Source of the DNA: UBA822 sp965249775
Lineage (GTDB): Bacteria; Gemmatimonadota; Gemmatimonadetes; Longimicrobiales; Gaopeijiaceae
Assembly (NCBI GenBank): GCA_965249775.1
Contig: OZ252253.1
Coordinates: 4,278,001 to 4,342,000, forward strand
Direction: 5' to 3'
DNA length: 64,000 nucleotides
The notes below the pieces were generated by a model that saw only the letters and a program-made list of their open reading frames with translations, ran no database searches and had not been told where the DNA came from. The first letter of the stretch is position 1; the number at the start of each line of letters is the position of its first letter. Of the stretch, positions 17,828 to 27,434 are shown piece after piece. The translations under genes were made by a program, and so were the position numbers.

Positions 17828-17967
17828 GACGCCTCTTCGAGATCAGGCTTCATAATCGGTCCATCGCCCAGCACGATCCACGAAGGACTGATGCCGCCCA
17901 CCCTTTCATAGAGACCGGCCAAGCGCCGCAAGCTCGGGAGGGTGAGGCCCATCGTCTCTCGTTCCCA
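17824..17967 (-). pseudogene. Remnant: C-terminal end of an XRE-type helix-turn-helix regulator
   Basis: On the minus strand a frame reads WERETMGLTLPSLRRLAGLY, then a short linker, SPSWIVLGDGP, and an acidic end before TAA. This is the pattern at the end of an XRE-family DNA-binding domain (WERGET-PSL-LRRLA-LYGVSPSWLL). Just upstream the frame meets a stop, at the edge of the 32-bp repeat copied from the DUF4159 gene end. About 45 codons remain, so this looks like a broken gene. It was identified by eye only. Confidence 0.55.
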
Positions 17968-17972
17968 GGCCG

Positions 17973-18145
17973 GTCAGTCGTACTCAGGACCGTCAGTGGC
18001 TCATGCTCGCCCAGGGTGAGATCGTTGTTTCCCATGGGCCTAAGATCCGCCAATCGGGCCGGCGACGGTATTGGACCTTAGTCGTACTCGGGATAGTCAA
18101 TCGTACCCAGAACGTCAGTCGTACTCAGGACCGTCAGTGGCTCAT
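17973..18145 (+). repeat. Duplicated 3' end of the DUF4159 gene plus degenerate units
   Basis: The 32 bases at 18114-18145, covering the end and stop of the DUF4159 gene, recur identically at 17973-18004. The following bases also resemble the gene end (GCTCGCCCAG against CGCCCAGATG). Between the copies, 18079-18137 holds three degenerate 18-19 bp units of the form A(G/A)TCGTAC(T/C)C. This explains why two stop-proximal copies lie 141 bp apart. Confidence 0.85.
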
Positions 18146-18961
18146 CGCCCAGATGAGGATGTTGATCCCCAGACCGTATGCGTGTGGCGAGAACGTGTAG
18201 AAGAAGAAAGGTACGTCACCCTCGCGTTCCCAGCCGTCTGCGATGTCGGTGTTGAAGCTGTTGAGGACGAGGAGTCGCCCTTCCTCATCGAAGATGCCCC
18301 GAATGTGGGGAATGGCCGTCTCCGCTCCGAACTCGGAGGTCTGGCCGCCGCTGCGGCTCCAAGACTGGTACGACGGGATCTGGGGGACCTCCCTCACCAC
18401 ATAAAGGACTGAAAAGAGAGGATGCTCGGGCGTGATCTCTTCCCACTCGTACTCGGGGAAGATCCGGCGCATCTCGGTCTCGAAATAGTACGAGGCTTGG
18501 TCGCCCCAGAGGTCGTCGGCCCAGAGGAAGCCCCCCTTTTGGAGATAGAGCCGGAGAGCCTCGATCTCCGACTGCCTGAAAGTGACCGAGCCGGGATCCG
18601 TCATGAACAGGAACGGACACTTGAAGATGTCGGGATCCGTGGCCCGCACCGCCACGATCCCTTGGTCCCCGTCGTTCCAACGCGAGATGTGCGTGGGAGT
18701 CAGCTCCTCCAGGCGCGTCATGAAGTTTGCGTCCGCAGCCGGATAGTCGGTGTTCCATCCGAGGCCCGAGCGCATCCTCCGGGACGTGTTGTACCAGAGT
18801 CGGCAAAACATGAAGCCGCTCCTTGCCTCGGGCAGGCCGTTTCGGATGGGAGTGTTGTAGCGGCCCTCCTCTGAACGCCAGATCTGGGCGGACGCATCAG
18901 CCGGGAGGGTCAGCGACGCCAGCAGGAAAGAGGCGACGATGAACTCCTCGAACCACTTCAC
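18134..18961 (-). CDS. Exported DUF4159 protein
   Basis: About 275 residues from a GTG at 18961, giving a signal peptide (WFEEFIVASFLLASLTLPADASAQ). A TTG at 19039 would add 26 polar residues before it and is less likely. The mature part matches the DUF4159 layout: FCRLWYNTSRR, a central FLFMTDPGSVTF, then LRLYLQKGGFLWADDLWG and HPLFSVLYVV, a class I glutamine-amidotransferase-like fold related to ThuA-type domains. It ends YGLGINILIWAMSH. Members are exported or membrane-associated and often occur with MoxR and DUF58 genes, none of which is here. Function unknown. Confidence 0.8.
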   Translation of the reverse strand: MKWFEEFIVASFLLASLTLPADASAQIWRSEEGRYNTPIRNGLPEARSGFMFCRLWYNTSRRMRSGLGWNTDYPAADANFMTRLEELTPTHISRWNDGDQGIVAVRATDPDIFKCPFLFMTDPGSVTFRQSEIEALRLYLQKGGFLWADDLWGDQASYYFETEMRRIFPEYEWEEITPEHPLFSVLYVVREVPQIPSYQSWSRSGGQTSEFGAETAIPHIRGIFDEEGRLLVLNSFNTDIADGWEREGDVPFFFYTFSPHAYGLGINILIWAMSH

Positions 18962-19072
18962 GATGAGGCGCTTCGGGAGATGGTCGGAAGGGGTGGCATG
19001 ATAGCTGTCCTCGGCTAGGCTAGATGAAACCGAAGTCAAACATCATATGCCCGGGCCGGTAGGCGCAAGCTG

Positions 19073-20218
19073 TCAGAGCCTAGCGTCTTCCCGTGCGGGA
19101 GGCGTCGCAACGAAGACACAATTCTTTCCTCGCTCTTTAGCCTCGTACATGGCGCCGTCCGCCGCCGCAACCAGCGCCTCGAGGGACTCGCACCCGGCGT
19201 CCATTTGCACGACACCGAAGCTCGCCGTGAACTTGACCTCACCGCCGTCAAGATGGACGGCGGACCGTTCCATCAGCTCCCGTAGACGCTCCGCGAGCTC
19301 ATGAGCGTTTTCTGCATTCGTCTGCGGTAGGAGAATGGCGAACTCCTCTCCGCCTACGCGTCCCGCGATGTCCGACGCTCTACATGTTGCGGAAACGATC
19401 CGAGACAGGTTTCTGAGCACTTCGTCCCCAACTGCATGGCCGTGCTCGTCGTTGATCTTCTTGAATCGGTCGATGTCGAACAGGATGACGGCCAATTCCT
19501 GACCGTGCCTTCGCGCGACTTCGAACGGGGGCTCACACAAATCATAGAAGGAGCGGCGGTTGTGCATGCCGGTCAGGAAGTCGGTGCGTGCAAGCCTCTC
19601 GGCATTCTCCTTGGCCCTCTGCAGCTCGTAAGACAGCGAGTGGGAGCGCTGGACGAAATGGTTTGTGATCCTCAACGAACGGTAGGCAACGATCATGAAG
19701 AGTATGGCCGCAACAGCCATCAATCGCTCCGGCAGGCTGTCTTGGAGTGCGAAGTCCAGCGTCGCGGGAACCACCAGCGCGAATATGGTGAGCATTACCG
19801 CCCACACGTGGACCGAATAGACGGCCACCGCCGCGCTCGCCATCCCGATCAGGAAGAAGAAGATCATCGCCCGGTAGGCGAATTCCTCGGGCAGCAGCAG
19901 CCATCCGCCTACGCCCCAGCACAAGCCTGCCAGGATGAAGCTGTAGGCGAAGAGACGCTCCCAGACACGCATGGCGAGGGCCTTCGGCCCCCTCTTGAAA
20001 GCGATGACCAGGCCGAGTCGCAAGAGGGCGATCGAGGTGATCGATGCGACCCAAGCAATCGCAGCGCTATGGTCTGCTACCTGCCATATCCCTATGGCAA
20101 GGGTGGTCGCGGCCATGGGACTGATGACGATCGCCAGTGGCGCCTGCGCGAAGACGAGCTTGAGTTGCTCGCTCCGGATGGTTTCGTCTAGACGCGTTGT
20201 CTGGTCTTTCTTGGCCAT
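19073..20218 (-). CDS. Membrane-bound diguanylate cyclase (GGDEF)
   Basis: A 381-residue protein from ATG 20218, preceded on the minus strand by a strong GAGGAGAAGG ribosome-binding site; the frame runs on to 20320 but that part is not needed. Residues ~25-190 form five or six hydrophobic helices, followed by a short coiled coil (SYELQRAKENAERLA) and a full GGDEF domain. The active-site GGEEF is at residues 289-293, with LTGMHNRRSF and ILFDIDRFKKINDEHGH upstream. It should make c-di-GMP from GTP. An RxxD inhibitory site is not evident before GGEEF. The sensory signal is unknown. Confidence 0.9.
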   Translation of the reverse strand: MAKKDQTTRLDETIRSEQLKLVFAQAPLAIVISPMAATTLAIGIWQVADHSAAIAWVASITSIALLRLGLVIAFKRGPKALAMRVWERLFAYSFILAGLCWGVGGWLLLPEEFAYRAMIFFFLIGMASAAVAVYSVHVWAVMLTIFALVVPATLDFALQDSLPERLMAVAAILFMIVAYRSLRITNHFVQRSHSLSYELQRAKENAERLARTDFLTGMHNRRSFYDLCEPPFEVARRHGQELAVILFDIDRFKKINDEHGHAVGDEVLRNLSRIVSATCRASDIAGRVGGEEFAILLPQTNAENAHELAERLRELMERSAVHLDGGEVKFTASFGVVQMDAGCESLEALVAAADGAMYEAKERGKNCVFVATPPAREDARL

Positions 20219-20425
20219 ATCTGGCTGCCTTCTCCTCAGCCACATCTGGCTGTTCCTCCGCAGGCTCCGACTTCGGGTCCCCCGCTGGAGTATCTTCACA
20301 TACCCCAGGAGCGGGGCCAACGTTCGGGCGGCAGGGTCATTGTCTCCGGCTGCCCCCTTGCACAGGTGGACCAGTCTCGACTGATTTGGGGACGTTTTGG
20401 GCGATATGAGACCGGAGGAATCATC

Positions 20426-21559
20426 CTGAGGATCGTAGTTTTGGGCGGTGGACGCATAGGCAGCGCGATCGTGCGCGATCTCGCCGCCGAAGACGACTTT
20501 TCCGTGCTTGGGGTCGATCTCGACCCAGTGCGGGTCGAGCGCATGACCGAGTTCGGCGCGGATGGCGTGGTCGCGGATCTCTCGGAGCTCAGCAACGTGT
20601 CCAAGGCGGTTGCCGACGCGGACCTCGTCGTCGGCGCGGTGCCGGGATTCATGGGATATCGAACCGTCGAACGCGTCCTCGAAGAAGGAAGGCCGATCGT
20701 CGACATCTCGTTTTTCCCCGAGGACGCGTTTGGACTAGACCGGCTTGCGGAGGAGGCCGAGGTGTGCTGCCTCGTCGACTGCGGGATCGCGCCCGGGTTG
20801 AGCAACCTCATCCTCGGGCGCATGGAGGAGCACCTGGACGAGACGGCTTCGTTCCATTGCCTTGTCGGCGGCCTTCCAGTCGAGCGAACGTGGCCGTGGG
20901 AATACAAGGCGCCCTTTTCGCCGGGCGATGTGATCCAGGAGTACGTGCGGCCCGCCCGGCTGCGCCGGGACGGGGAGGAGATCACCATGCCCGCCCTCTC
21001 GGAAGTCGAGTTGGTGGACTTCCCCGGACTCGGCTCGTTGGAGGCATTCAACACAGACGGACTGCGCTCCTTGCTACGTACGTGCAAGACTCCGGACATG
21101 GTGGAAAAGACCATGCGCTATCCCGGTCACGCGGTGTGGATGCGAATTCTGCGGGAAGCAGGTTTCTTCTCCACTCAGGAAGTGCAGGCTGCCTCCGGCG
21201 TCGTGCGCCCCCTCGACGTGACCGAGGCGCTGCTCTTCAGTGCGTGGCAATTCGAGGAGGGCGAGCCGGATCTGACCGTCATGCGAATTGTCGTCGAGGG
21301 CAAGCAGAACGGGCAGTCCCTTCGCCACACTTACAACCTGCTCGACTATTACAACCCCGACACGGAAACCTCATCGATGGCGCGCACTACCGGCTATACA
21401 TGCACCGCGATGGTGAACCTGCTCGCCAAAGGACTCTGGACCGAGCCGGGCTTAGCGCCACCCGAGGTTGTGGGCCGCAACGTCGACTGCTTCGACGCGG
21501 TGCTCAAGCACCTCGAGGACCGACACGTCCACGTCTTTCAACGGGTCGAAGGGCTGTAG
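20426..21559 (+). CDS. Saccharopine dehydrogenase-like NAD(P)-dependent oxidoreductase
   Basis: About 377 residues with an N-terminal Rossmann motif (RIVVLGGGRIGSAIVRDLA), a DLVVGAVPGFMG loop, a CLVDCGIAPGLSN segment, and the central domain of saccharopine reductase/lysine dehydrogenase proteins ending in a YTCTAMVNLLAKG helix. Start: no ATG, GTG or TTG lies at a sensible place. A CTG at 20426 sits seven bases after GGAGG (20414-20418) and starts right at the Rossmann strand, so CTG initiation is proposed; the frame itself is open to 20366. Amino-acid substrate unknown. It is divergent from the GGDEF gene. Confidence 0.8.
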   Translation: MRIVVLGGGRIGSAIVRDLAAEDDFSVLGVDLDPVRVERMTEFGADGVVADLSELSNVSKAVADADLVVGAVPGFMGYRTVERVLEEGRPIVDISFFPEDAFGLDRLAEEAEVCCLVDCGIAPGLSNLILGRMEEHLDETASFHCLVGGLPVERTWPWEYKAPFSPGDVIQEYVRPARLRRDGEEITMPALSEVELVDFPGLGSLEAFNTDGLRSLLRTCKTPDMVEKTMRYPGHAVWMRILREAGFFSTQEVQAASGVVRPLDVTEALLFSAWQFEEGEPDLTVMRIVVEGKQNGQSLRHTYNLLDYYNPDTETSSMARTTGYTCTAMVNLLAKGLWTEPGLAPPEVVGRNVDCFDAVLKHLEDRHVHVFQRVEGL

Positions 21560-21575
21560 TCGAGTGGCTGTGGCG

Positions 21576-21661
21576 TTGTACTACTGACTTGTACAATTGT
21601 ACTACTGAGGCGGACTATTGGGATAGGCCCAGGAGAGAATGGGATAGGCCCAGGAGAGAAC
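21576..21661 (+). repeat. Two kinds of 21-bp-period tandem repeat after the dehydrogenase gene
   Basis: TTGTACTACTGA occurs at 21576 and 21597 (period 21). Directly after, GGGATAGGCCCAGGAGAGAA plus one base occurs at 21620-21640 and 21641-21661, 20 of 21 identical. The repeats fill the gap to the convergent lipoprotein gene. Confidence 0.92.
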
Positions 21662-21668
21662 AGTGCGG

Positions 21669-22361
21669 TTACAGGTCCGGACACGCCCAGGTCACATACC
21701 GCACGTCGCCCGCCGGTTCGGTGCAGGCGCCCAGAGGTCGGCTGGCATAGCGGGATCCCATACCGATCTCCATGAAATCCTCTCGGCACAGATCGGACCC
21801 AGGCTCTGTGCACCGAGCGATCTCCCAGGGTCCGGCGCTGTACCATCCCTCTTGGCCCGCCATGGGCCAGCAGTCGAACGCCACTCCGACGGTCTCGCGT
21901 TGACCGCGCCGAATCCGGAAGTCTCCTTCCGTGGGATCCAGGGTCGCGTCCCACTCGCCGATGTGTGTCTCCTCGAACTCCCGGAGTACGTCCCCGGCAT
22001 CGACTGGGATCCCCAGATCATCTCCGGGAAGGGGAATCCGCCAATGGCCGGTGCTAACCGAGATGTGGGCGGCCAGTATCCCCCGGATCTCCATCCGAGA
22101 GTCCAAACCGACGAAGATCCTCATGAGTTTCCTGGAGACGTACGCGAGCGGCAAGGCAGATAAGGGCGCCGCGATCCGGACGGCATCGTGGGTCCACGGA
22201 AGCAAGACCGGGCGTGTGATGATCGGGCCGACGGAGCCAGAATCTTCGTCCTCGCGCCGGATCTCCTCGAGGCTGCACCCGAGCGTCGAAATGGCGGGCA
22301 CGGCGAGTCCGAGTGCGCTCGCTCGGCGAAGAAAAGCACGACGGTCGTACCGCTCGGTCAA
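21669..22361 (-). CDS. Tat-type lipoprotein of unknown function
   Basis: About 230 residues if started at TTG 22361. The N terminus has a twin-arginine motif (DRRAFLRRASALGLAVPAI) followed by a lipobox LGC, so the mature protein should be lipid-anchored on the periplasmic side. The rest has strand-like segments, four or more Cys (FDCWPMAGQ, ARCTEPGSDLC, GACTEP, TWACPDL) and no family I recognise. The Cys pairs near the C terminus suggest disulfides. The start is uncertain; the open frame reaches 22511 but would place Arg-rich sequence before the signal. Confidence 0.6.
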   Translation of the reverse strand: MTERYDRRAFLRRASALGLAVPAISTLGCSLEEIRREDEDSGSVGPIITRPVLLPWTHDAVRIAAPLSALPLAYVSRKLMRIFVGLDSRMEIRGILAAHISVSTGHWRIPLPGDDLGIPVDAGDVLREFEETHIGEWDATLDPTEGDFRIRRGQRETVGVAFDCWPMAGQEGWYSAGPWEIARCTEPGSDLCREDFMEIGMGSRYASRPLGACTEPAGDVRYVTWACPDL

Positions 22362-22501
22362 AGAGTGCCCCCGGCGTCGGATTCGATGGACTGCCCTCTC
22401 GCCACTATGCCCCCTAGTAGGCGTAATCGCCAGCCGTGCGGGAACGCAGTATCTTCCGCTCGCACGCCGGCCTCCGTCCGTACCCCTCTGCCATCGCCTC
22501 G

Positions 22502-24565
22502 ATGCCAACAAGCCTGAATCCGCTGCTACTCGATTACGACCGTATCCCGTTCGGCGAAATCGAGGCCGCGCACGTAGTGCCTGCCGTGCGACAGATTCTG
22601 AAAGACGCGCAAGCCGAGATCGAGGAGCTGGTATCCGTCGAATCCACGCCGACCTATGCCGATACGATGGGCCGGCTGGACAGCGTGCTGGAGCTGGTGA
22701 AGGAGCGGACCGTTCCGGTCACACATCTCCTGGCTGTAGCGGAGACGCCGGAGTTACGCGAGGCGTATAAGGAGGTTCTGCCGGAGATCACGGAGTTCTG
22801 GACCCGCGTCACATTGAACGAGGGACTTTGGGATCGCATCAAGGTGCTTGCCGACACCGATGAGGCCGCGACCCTGCCGCCGATTGAAAGACGACATCTG
22901 GACACGACCTTGAGGGATTTCCGGCGGGCCGGCGCCGACCTCTCGGCCGACGGCAAGGAAAAGCTGAGCGCCATCCGGCTCGAGATCTCGCGTCTCGAGC
23001 GCGAGTTTTCCGAGAATGTAATCGACGCGACCAACGCGTATTCCCTCCTGATCGAAGACGAGGGGCGTCTCGATGGTGTCCCGAAACGCGACCGCGAGGA
23101 AGCACGACGCAAAGGGGCCGAGAAGAGCCAAGAGGGCTGGCTTCTCACGCTCGACTACCCCTCTTTCGAGCCGATCATCAAGTACGCGCGCGATCGAGAA
23201 CTTCGCCGGGAGCTGCTGATCGCATACGTCGAACGCTGCCGGGACGGTGAGTTTACCAACAGGGACATCATCGCCCGGCTGCTCCACCTCCGGAGAGACT
23301 TGGCGGAGGTGCTCGGATACGCCGACTTCGCCGACTACAAGCTCGAAGACCACATGGCCAAGACGGGTGGGCGGGCCTTCGGCTTTGTCGAGGATATGAC
23401 GCAGAGGACGCGGCGGTACTGGGAAGGCGACTTGGCCGAGCTACGGGAGCACGCGTCTGCCCTGGGCCTTTCCGAGCTGGAGCCCTGGGACACGGCCTTT
23501 GTGGCCGAGAGTCTCCGACGAGAGAAGTTCGACATCGACGATGAAGTCGTCCGTCCATACTTCCCGCTAGATCGGGTTCTGGACGGAATGTTCGAGGTGG
23601 TTCGCAGAGTGTTCGGCCTCGTGGTGCGGGAGCAGACGATCCCCGAGGTCTGGCATCGGGACGTTCTCAGCTATGAGCTGTTGCGCGAAGGGGATGGCAC
23701 GTTGCTGGGGTTCTTCTATGCCGACTGGCACCCGCGTCCCGACAAGAGGCAAGGCGCCTGGATGAACGCCCTGAGGACAGGTGGACCACGCAACGGGGGG
23801 TTCGAGCCACACGTCGGGATCATTGCCGGAAACTTGTCGCCCCCCAAAGGGGATGTCCCCTCTCTCCTGACGCACACGGAGGTGGAGACCATCTTCCACG
23901 AGTTCGGACATCTCCTTCATCACCTGACCTCCACCGTCCCGATCGCTCCCATGTCAGGCATCAACGTGGCTTGGGATTTCGTCGAGCTCCCCTCGCAGAT
24001 CATGCAAAACTGGACCTGGGAAGAGGAGGCTCTATCGGTCTTCTCGGGGCACCATGAGACGGGCGAGCCGCTGCCCAAGGACCTCTATGAGAGGCTCCGG
24101 AGCGCGCGCACCTTCCTGGGTGGTTGGCGGCAGATGCGGCAGCTTTCGCTAGGGCACCTCGATCTGCGGCTCCACCGGAGCCACCCCGACGAAGTGACCC
24201 ATGATCTGATGTCGTACATAGAGGGGCTTTTCGAGGAGTATACGCCGGGCCCAACGTTCGCCCGGATGCACCCCACGACGTCGTTTACCCATCTGTTTTC
24301 CGGAGGATATGCCGCAGCGTACTACTCGTATCTGTGGTCTGAAGTGCTCGATGCCGATGCCTTCGGGCGATTTCGCGTCGAAGGGATCTTCAACCCGGAG
24401 GTCGGACAGGCGTATCTCGATTCGATCCTCACGAGGGGAGACAGCGATGAACCTGAGGTTCTTTTCCGTGAATTCATGGGGCGAGATCCGGATCTACAGC
24501 CCCTCTTGGACCGCAATTTTGGGCGATCTCTGGCGGACGGCTCATCGGCCAACAGCGCACCCTGA
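22502..24565 (+). CDS. prlC: M3 family zinc oligopeptidase (oligopeptidase A type)
   Basis: A 687-residue cytoplasmic metallopeptidase cutting short peptides, including cleaved signal peptides. The zinc motif HEFGH is at residues 466-470, with the third ligand Glu expected about 25-30 residues later in the NVAWDFVELPSQ segment. The N-terminal helical region (LNPLLLDYDRIPFGEIEAAHV) and the C-terminal FTHLFSGGYAAAYYSYLWSE are typical of the thimet/OpdA group. The frame is open to 22436, but ATG 22502 starts at the family N terminus. It is the last gene before the tRNA-tuf cluster. Confidence 0.93.
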   Translation: MPTSLNPLLLDYDRIPFGEIEAAHVVPAVRQILKDAQAEIEELVSVESTPTYADTMGRLDSVLELVKERTVPVTHLLAVAETPELREAYKEVLPEITEFWTRVTLNEGLWDRIKVLADTDEAATLPPIERRHLDTTLRDFRRAGADLSADGKEKLSAIRLEISRLEREFSENVIDATNAYSLLIEDEGRLDGVPKRDREEARRKGAEKSQEGWLLTLDYPSFEPIIKYARDRELRRELLIAYVERCRDGEFTNRDIIARLLHLRRDLAEVLGYADFADYKLEDHMAKTGGRAFGFVEDMTQRTRRYWEGDLAELREHASALGLSELEPWDTAFVAESLRREKFDIDDEVVRPYFPLDRVLDGMFEVVRRVFGLVVREQTIPEVWHRDVLSYELLREGDGTLLGFFYADWHPRPDKRQGAWMNALRTGGPRNGGFEPHVGIIAGNLSPPKGDVPSLLTHTEVETIFHEFGHLLHHLTSTVPIAPMSGINVAWDFVELPSQIMQNWTWEEEALSVFSGHHETGEPLPKDLYERLRSARTFLGGWRQMRQLSLGHLDLRLHRSHPDEVTHDLMSYIEGLFEEYTPGPTFARMHPTTSFTHLFSGGYAAAYYSYLWSEVLDADAFGRFRVEGIFNPEVGQAYLDSILTRGDSDEPEVLFREFMGRDPDLQPLLDRNFGRSLADGSSANSAP

Positions 24566-24606
24566 AAAACGCCTCAATTCAGGGCTTGATGGGGCTTTAT
24601 GCAGCC

Positions 24607-24625
24607 GTTAGCTTATCAAGCTAAC
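24607..24625 (+). repeat. Short perfect inverted repeat before the tRNA cluster
   Basis: GTTAGCTT (24607-24614) faces AAGCTAAC (24618-24625) with a three-base loop. No T run follows. It may be an operator or hairpin in the prlC-tRNA gap. Confidence 0.5.
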
Positions 24626-24707
24626 TTGGAAAGGGCTGCCCGCCGGGCGGCTCACTGTGTTCCGGGGAGGGTAGGTCACGGGGTGGTATTCCCCCGGATC
24701 GAAGGCC

Positions 24708-24789
24708 GGTGGGGTACCGAAGCGGTCAAACGGGGCAGACTGTAAATCTGCTGGCTTAGCCTTCGTAGGTTCGAATCCTACCCCCACCA
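24708..24789 (+). tRNA. tRNA-Tyr (anticodon GTA)
   Basis: Acceptor GGTGGGG pairs with CCCCACC. The anticodon loop CTGTAAA carries GTA (Tyr), and the long variable arm of a class II tRNA is present. CCA is not encoded. It is first in the tRNA-Tyr, -Gly, -Thr, tuf arrangement common in bacteria. Confidence 0.95.
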
Positions 24790-24809
24790 TTGGATTGAAC
24801 AAAGGCTTT

Positions 24810-24883
24810 GCGGGAGTAGCTCAGTTGGCTAGAGCATCAGCCTTCCAAGCTGAGGGTCGCGGGTTCGAGTCCCGTCTCCCGCT
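24810..24883 (+). tRNA. tRNA-Gly (anticodon TCC)
   Basis: Acceptor GCGGGAG pairs with CTCCCGC. Anticodon stem TCAGC/GCTGA with loop CTTCCAA gives TCC (Gly), and the T loop TTCGAGT is present. CCA is not encoded. Confidence 0.95.
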
Positions 24884-24952
24884 CTAGAGGGGTGTGTCAG
24901 AAGTTCGCTCGAGTTGCTGAGACACTTCTGGAACGCGACACGGATAGGCGGC

Positions 24953-25024
24953 GCTCCGATAGCTCAGTGGTAGAGCGCCTCCTTGGTAAGGAGGAGGTCC
25001 CGGGTTCAAATCCCGGTCGGAGCT
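24953..25024 (+). tRNA. tRNA-Thr (anticodon GGT)
   Basis: Acceptor GCTCCGA pairs with TCGGAGC. Anticodon stem CCTCC/GGAGG with loop TTGGTAA gives GGT (Thr). CCA is not encoded. It lies 64 bases before tuf and is probably co-transcribed with it. Confidence 0.95.
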
Positions 25025-25088
25025 CTGAAGAGAAGTAGAGGGGATCGGCGACCAAGCAAGCGATTTCCAAGACGACGAGGCGAGAGCG

Positions 25089-26279
<1,191 letters not shown>

Positions 26280-26289
26280 TGCGGATTCA

Positions 26290-26343
26290 GCTTTTCCCTC
26301 TCCCTCCGCTACTCCTTCGGGACGCTGCGGGAGAGGGAAAAGC
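26290..26343 (+). terminator. Strong hairpin after tuf copy 1
   Basis: GCTTTTCCCTCTCCC (26290-26304) pairs perfectly with GGGAGAGGGAAAAGC (26329-26343), 15 bp, and the pairing extends outward imperfectly (GCGGATTC against GAATCCTTCGC). No T run follows, so it may be an mRNA-stabilising or processing structure or a Rho-dependent end, not a classic intrinsic terminator. Its loop core recurs inverted at 49233-49256. Confidence 0.6.
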
Positions 26344-26428
26344 CGAATCCTTCGCATAGCTGGAACTCCGTCAAGGCGCCCAACCGGCGCGTGCTGGAGG
26401 GAGCAGGGGGCAGGAAGGAGGGGTTGGC

Positions 26429-26581
26429 ATGGCGAGAGATAAGATCACGCTGGGCTGCACGGAATGCGAGGAGCGGAACTACAACCAGACGAAGAACAAG
26501 CGTCTGCATCCGGAGCGGGTCGAGTACAAGAAGTACTGCCGTCGCTGTAGGCGGCACACGATGCACAAAGAGACGAAGTAG
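26429..26581 (+). CDS. rpmG: 50S ribosomal protein L33
   Basis: A 50-residue ribosomal protein, MARDKITLGCTECEERNYNQ onward. It keeps both zinc pairs: Cys10/Cys13 and Cys37/Cys40, so this is the zinc-binding (C+) form. It lies in the conserved place between tuf and secE. A GGAGGGG run ends about five bases before the ATG. No tRNA-Trp lies in the tuf-rpmG-secE interval. Confidence 0.95.
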   Translation: MARDKITLGCTECEERNYNQTKNKRLHPERVEYKKYCRRCRRHTMHKETK

Positions 26582-26592
26582 GGGATCGGCAG

Positions 26593-26805
26593 ATGGCAAT
26601 CGGATCGAAAATCATAGCGACGCGCGACTTCATCGAGGAGTGCTGGGAAGAGCTCTCCAAGGTGACGTGGCCGGATCAAGAGCAGCTCAGGAGCGCGACT
26701 TTGGTCGTGATCGTATTCGTGATCTTGATCTCCGCCGTCATCTGGATCATGGATGTCGCGTCTCGGACAGTCATCCAATTCATCATGGGGCTCTTCGGCG
26801 CTTGA
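26593..26805 (+). CDS. secE: Protein translocase subunit SecE
   Basis: A 70-residue inner-membrane subunit of SecYEG. It has the amphipathic helix FIEECWEELSKVTWPDQEQL with the conserved KVTWP motif and one transmembrane helix (LVVIVFVILISAVIWIMD). It is the short single-helix form found in most bacteria. It lies between rpmG and nusG as expected. Confidence 0.95.
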   Translation: MAIGSKIIATRDFIEECWEELSKVTWPDQEQLRSATLVVIVFVILISAVIWIMDVASRTVIQFIMGLFGA

Positions 26806-26830
26806 GGGGCGCTGTGGGCGAACGGGTGTG

Positions 26831-27385
26831 ATGACGATCATGGCTGAATCCACGTGGTACGCGGTTCAGACCTATTCGGGGCACGAGAACAAAGTCCAGA
26901 AGCTGATTCAGCGGCGTATCGAGGAACAGGCAGGCTCTCCTGAAGAGAAAGAAATCCGTGACGTCGTGGTCCCGACGCAAGACGTGGTCGAGATTCGAAA
27001 CGGCAAGCGCGTTACCGTAACTCGGCGGCTTTATCCGGGATACGTGCTTGTGAACATGGACTTGAATGAAAGGACCATGCACGCGGTCAACAATATTCAA
27101 GGTGTGATCAAGTTCGTGGGCAGTGGGAAGGCTCCGCAGCCCCTGCACGAGGAAGAGATCAACAAGATTCTGGGAATCAAGGTTGAGAAGGACGACGACG
27201 AGACTCACGAAGAGATTCCGTTCCACCTCGATCAGGTGGTGGAGGTGACCCAGGGTCCTTTCAGCGATTTCTCAGGGACGATCAAGGAAATCTACCCCGA
27301 AAAGGGCAAGGTAAAGGTCGAGGTGTCGCTCTTTGGGCGGCCCACCTCGGTCGAATTGGACTACACACAGCTGAAGGGATTTTAG
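26831..27385 (+). CDS. nusG: Transcription termination/antitermination factor NusG
   Basis: About 184 residues. NGN domain STWYAVQTYSGHENKVQKLI, the RRLYPGYVLVNMDL core, and a C-terminal KOW domain (GPFSDFSGTIKEIYPEKGKVKVEVSLFGR). It binds RNA polymerase and couples it with the ribosome or Rho. Start ATG 26831 or 26840; both fit, and the frame is open to 26753 inside secE. Standard position before rplK. Confidence 0.95.
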   Translation: MTIMAESTWYAVQTYSGHENKVQKLIQRRIEEQAGSPEEKEIRDVVVPTQDVVEIRNGKRVTVTRRLYPGYVLVNMDLNERTMHAVNNIQGVIKFVGSGKAPQPLHEEEINKILGIKVEKDDDETHEEIPFHLDQVVEVTQGPFSDFSGTIKEIYPEKGKVKVEVSLFGRPTSVELDYTQLKGF

Positions 27386-27434
27386 GATCCCTAGGGCTGT
27401 TTGGGATTCCATGGGCAAGGCCCAAGGATAGAGA

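Noticed and set aside
16947..21661. Possible CRISPR-like arrays from the 21-bp repeats
   Set aside because: Repeats are directly abutting, two copies each, without spacers or cas genes.
26344..26592. Expected tRNA-Trp near tuf/secE
   Set aside because: No cloverleaf could be folded in the tuf-rpmG-secE interval.
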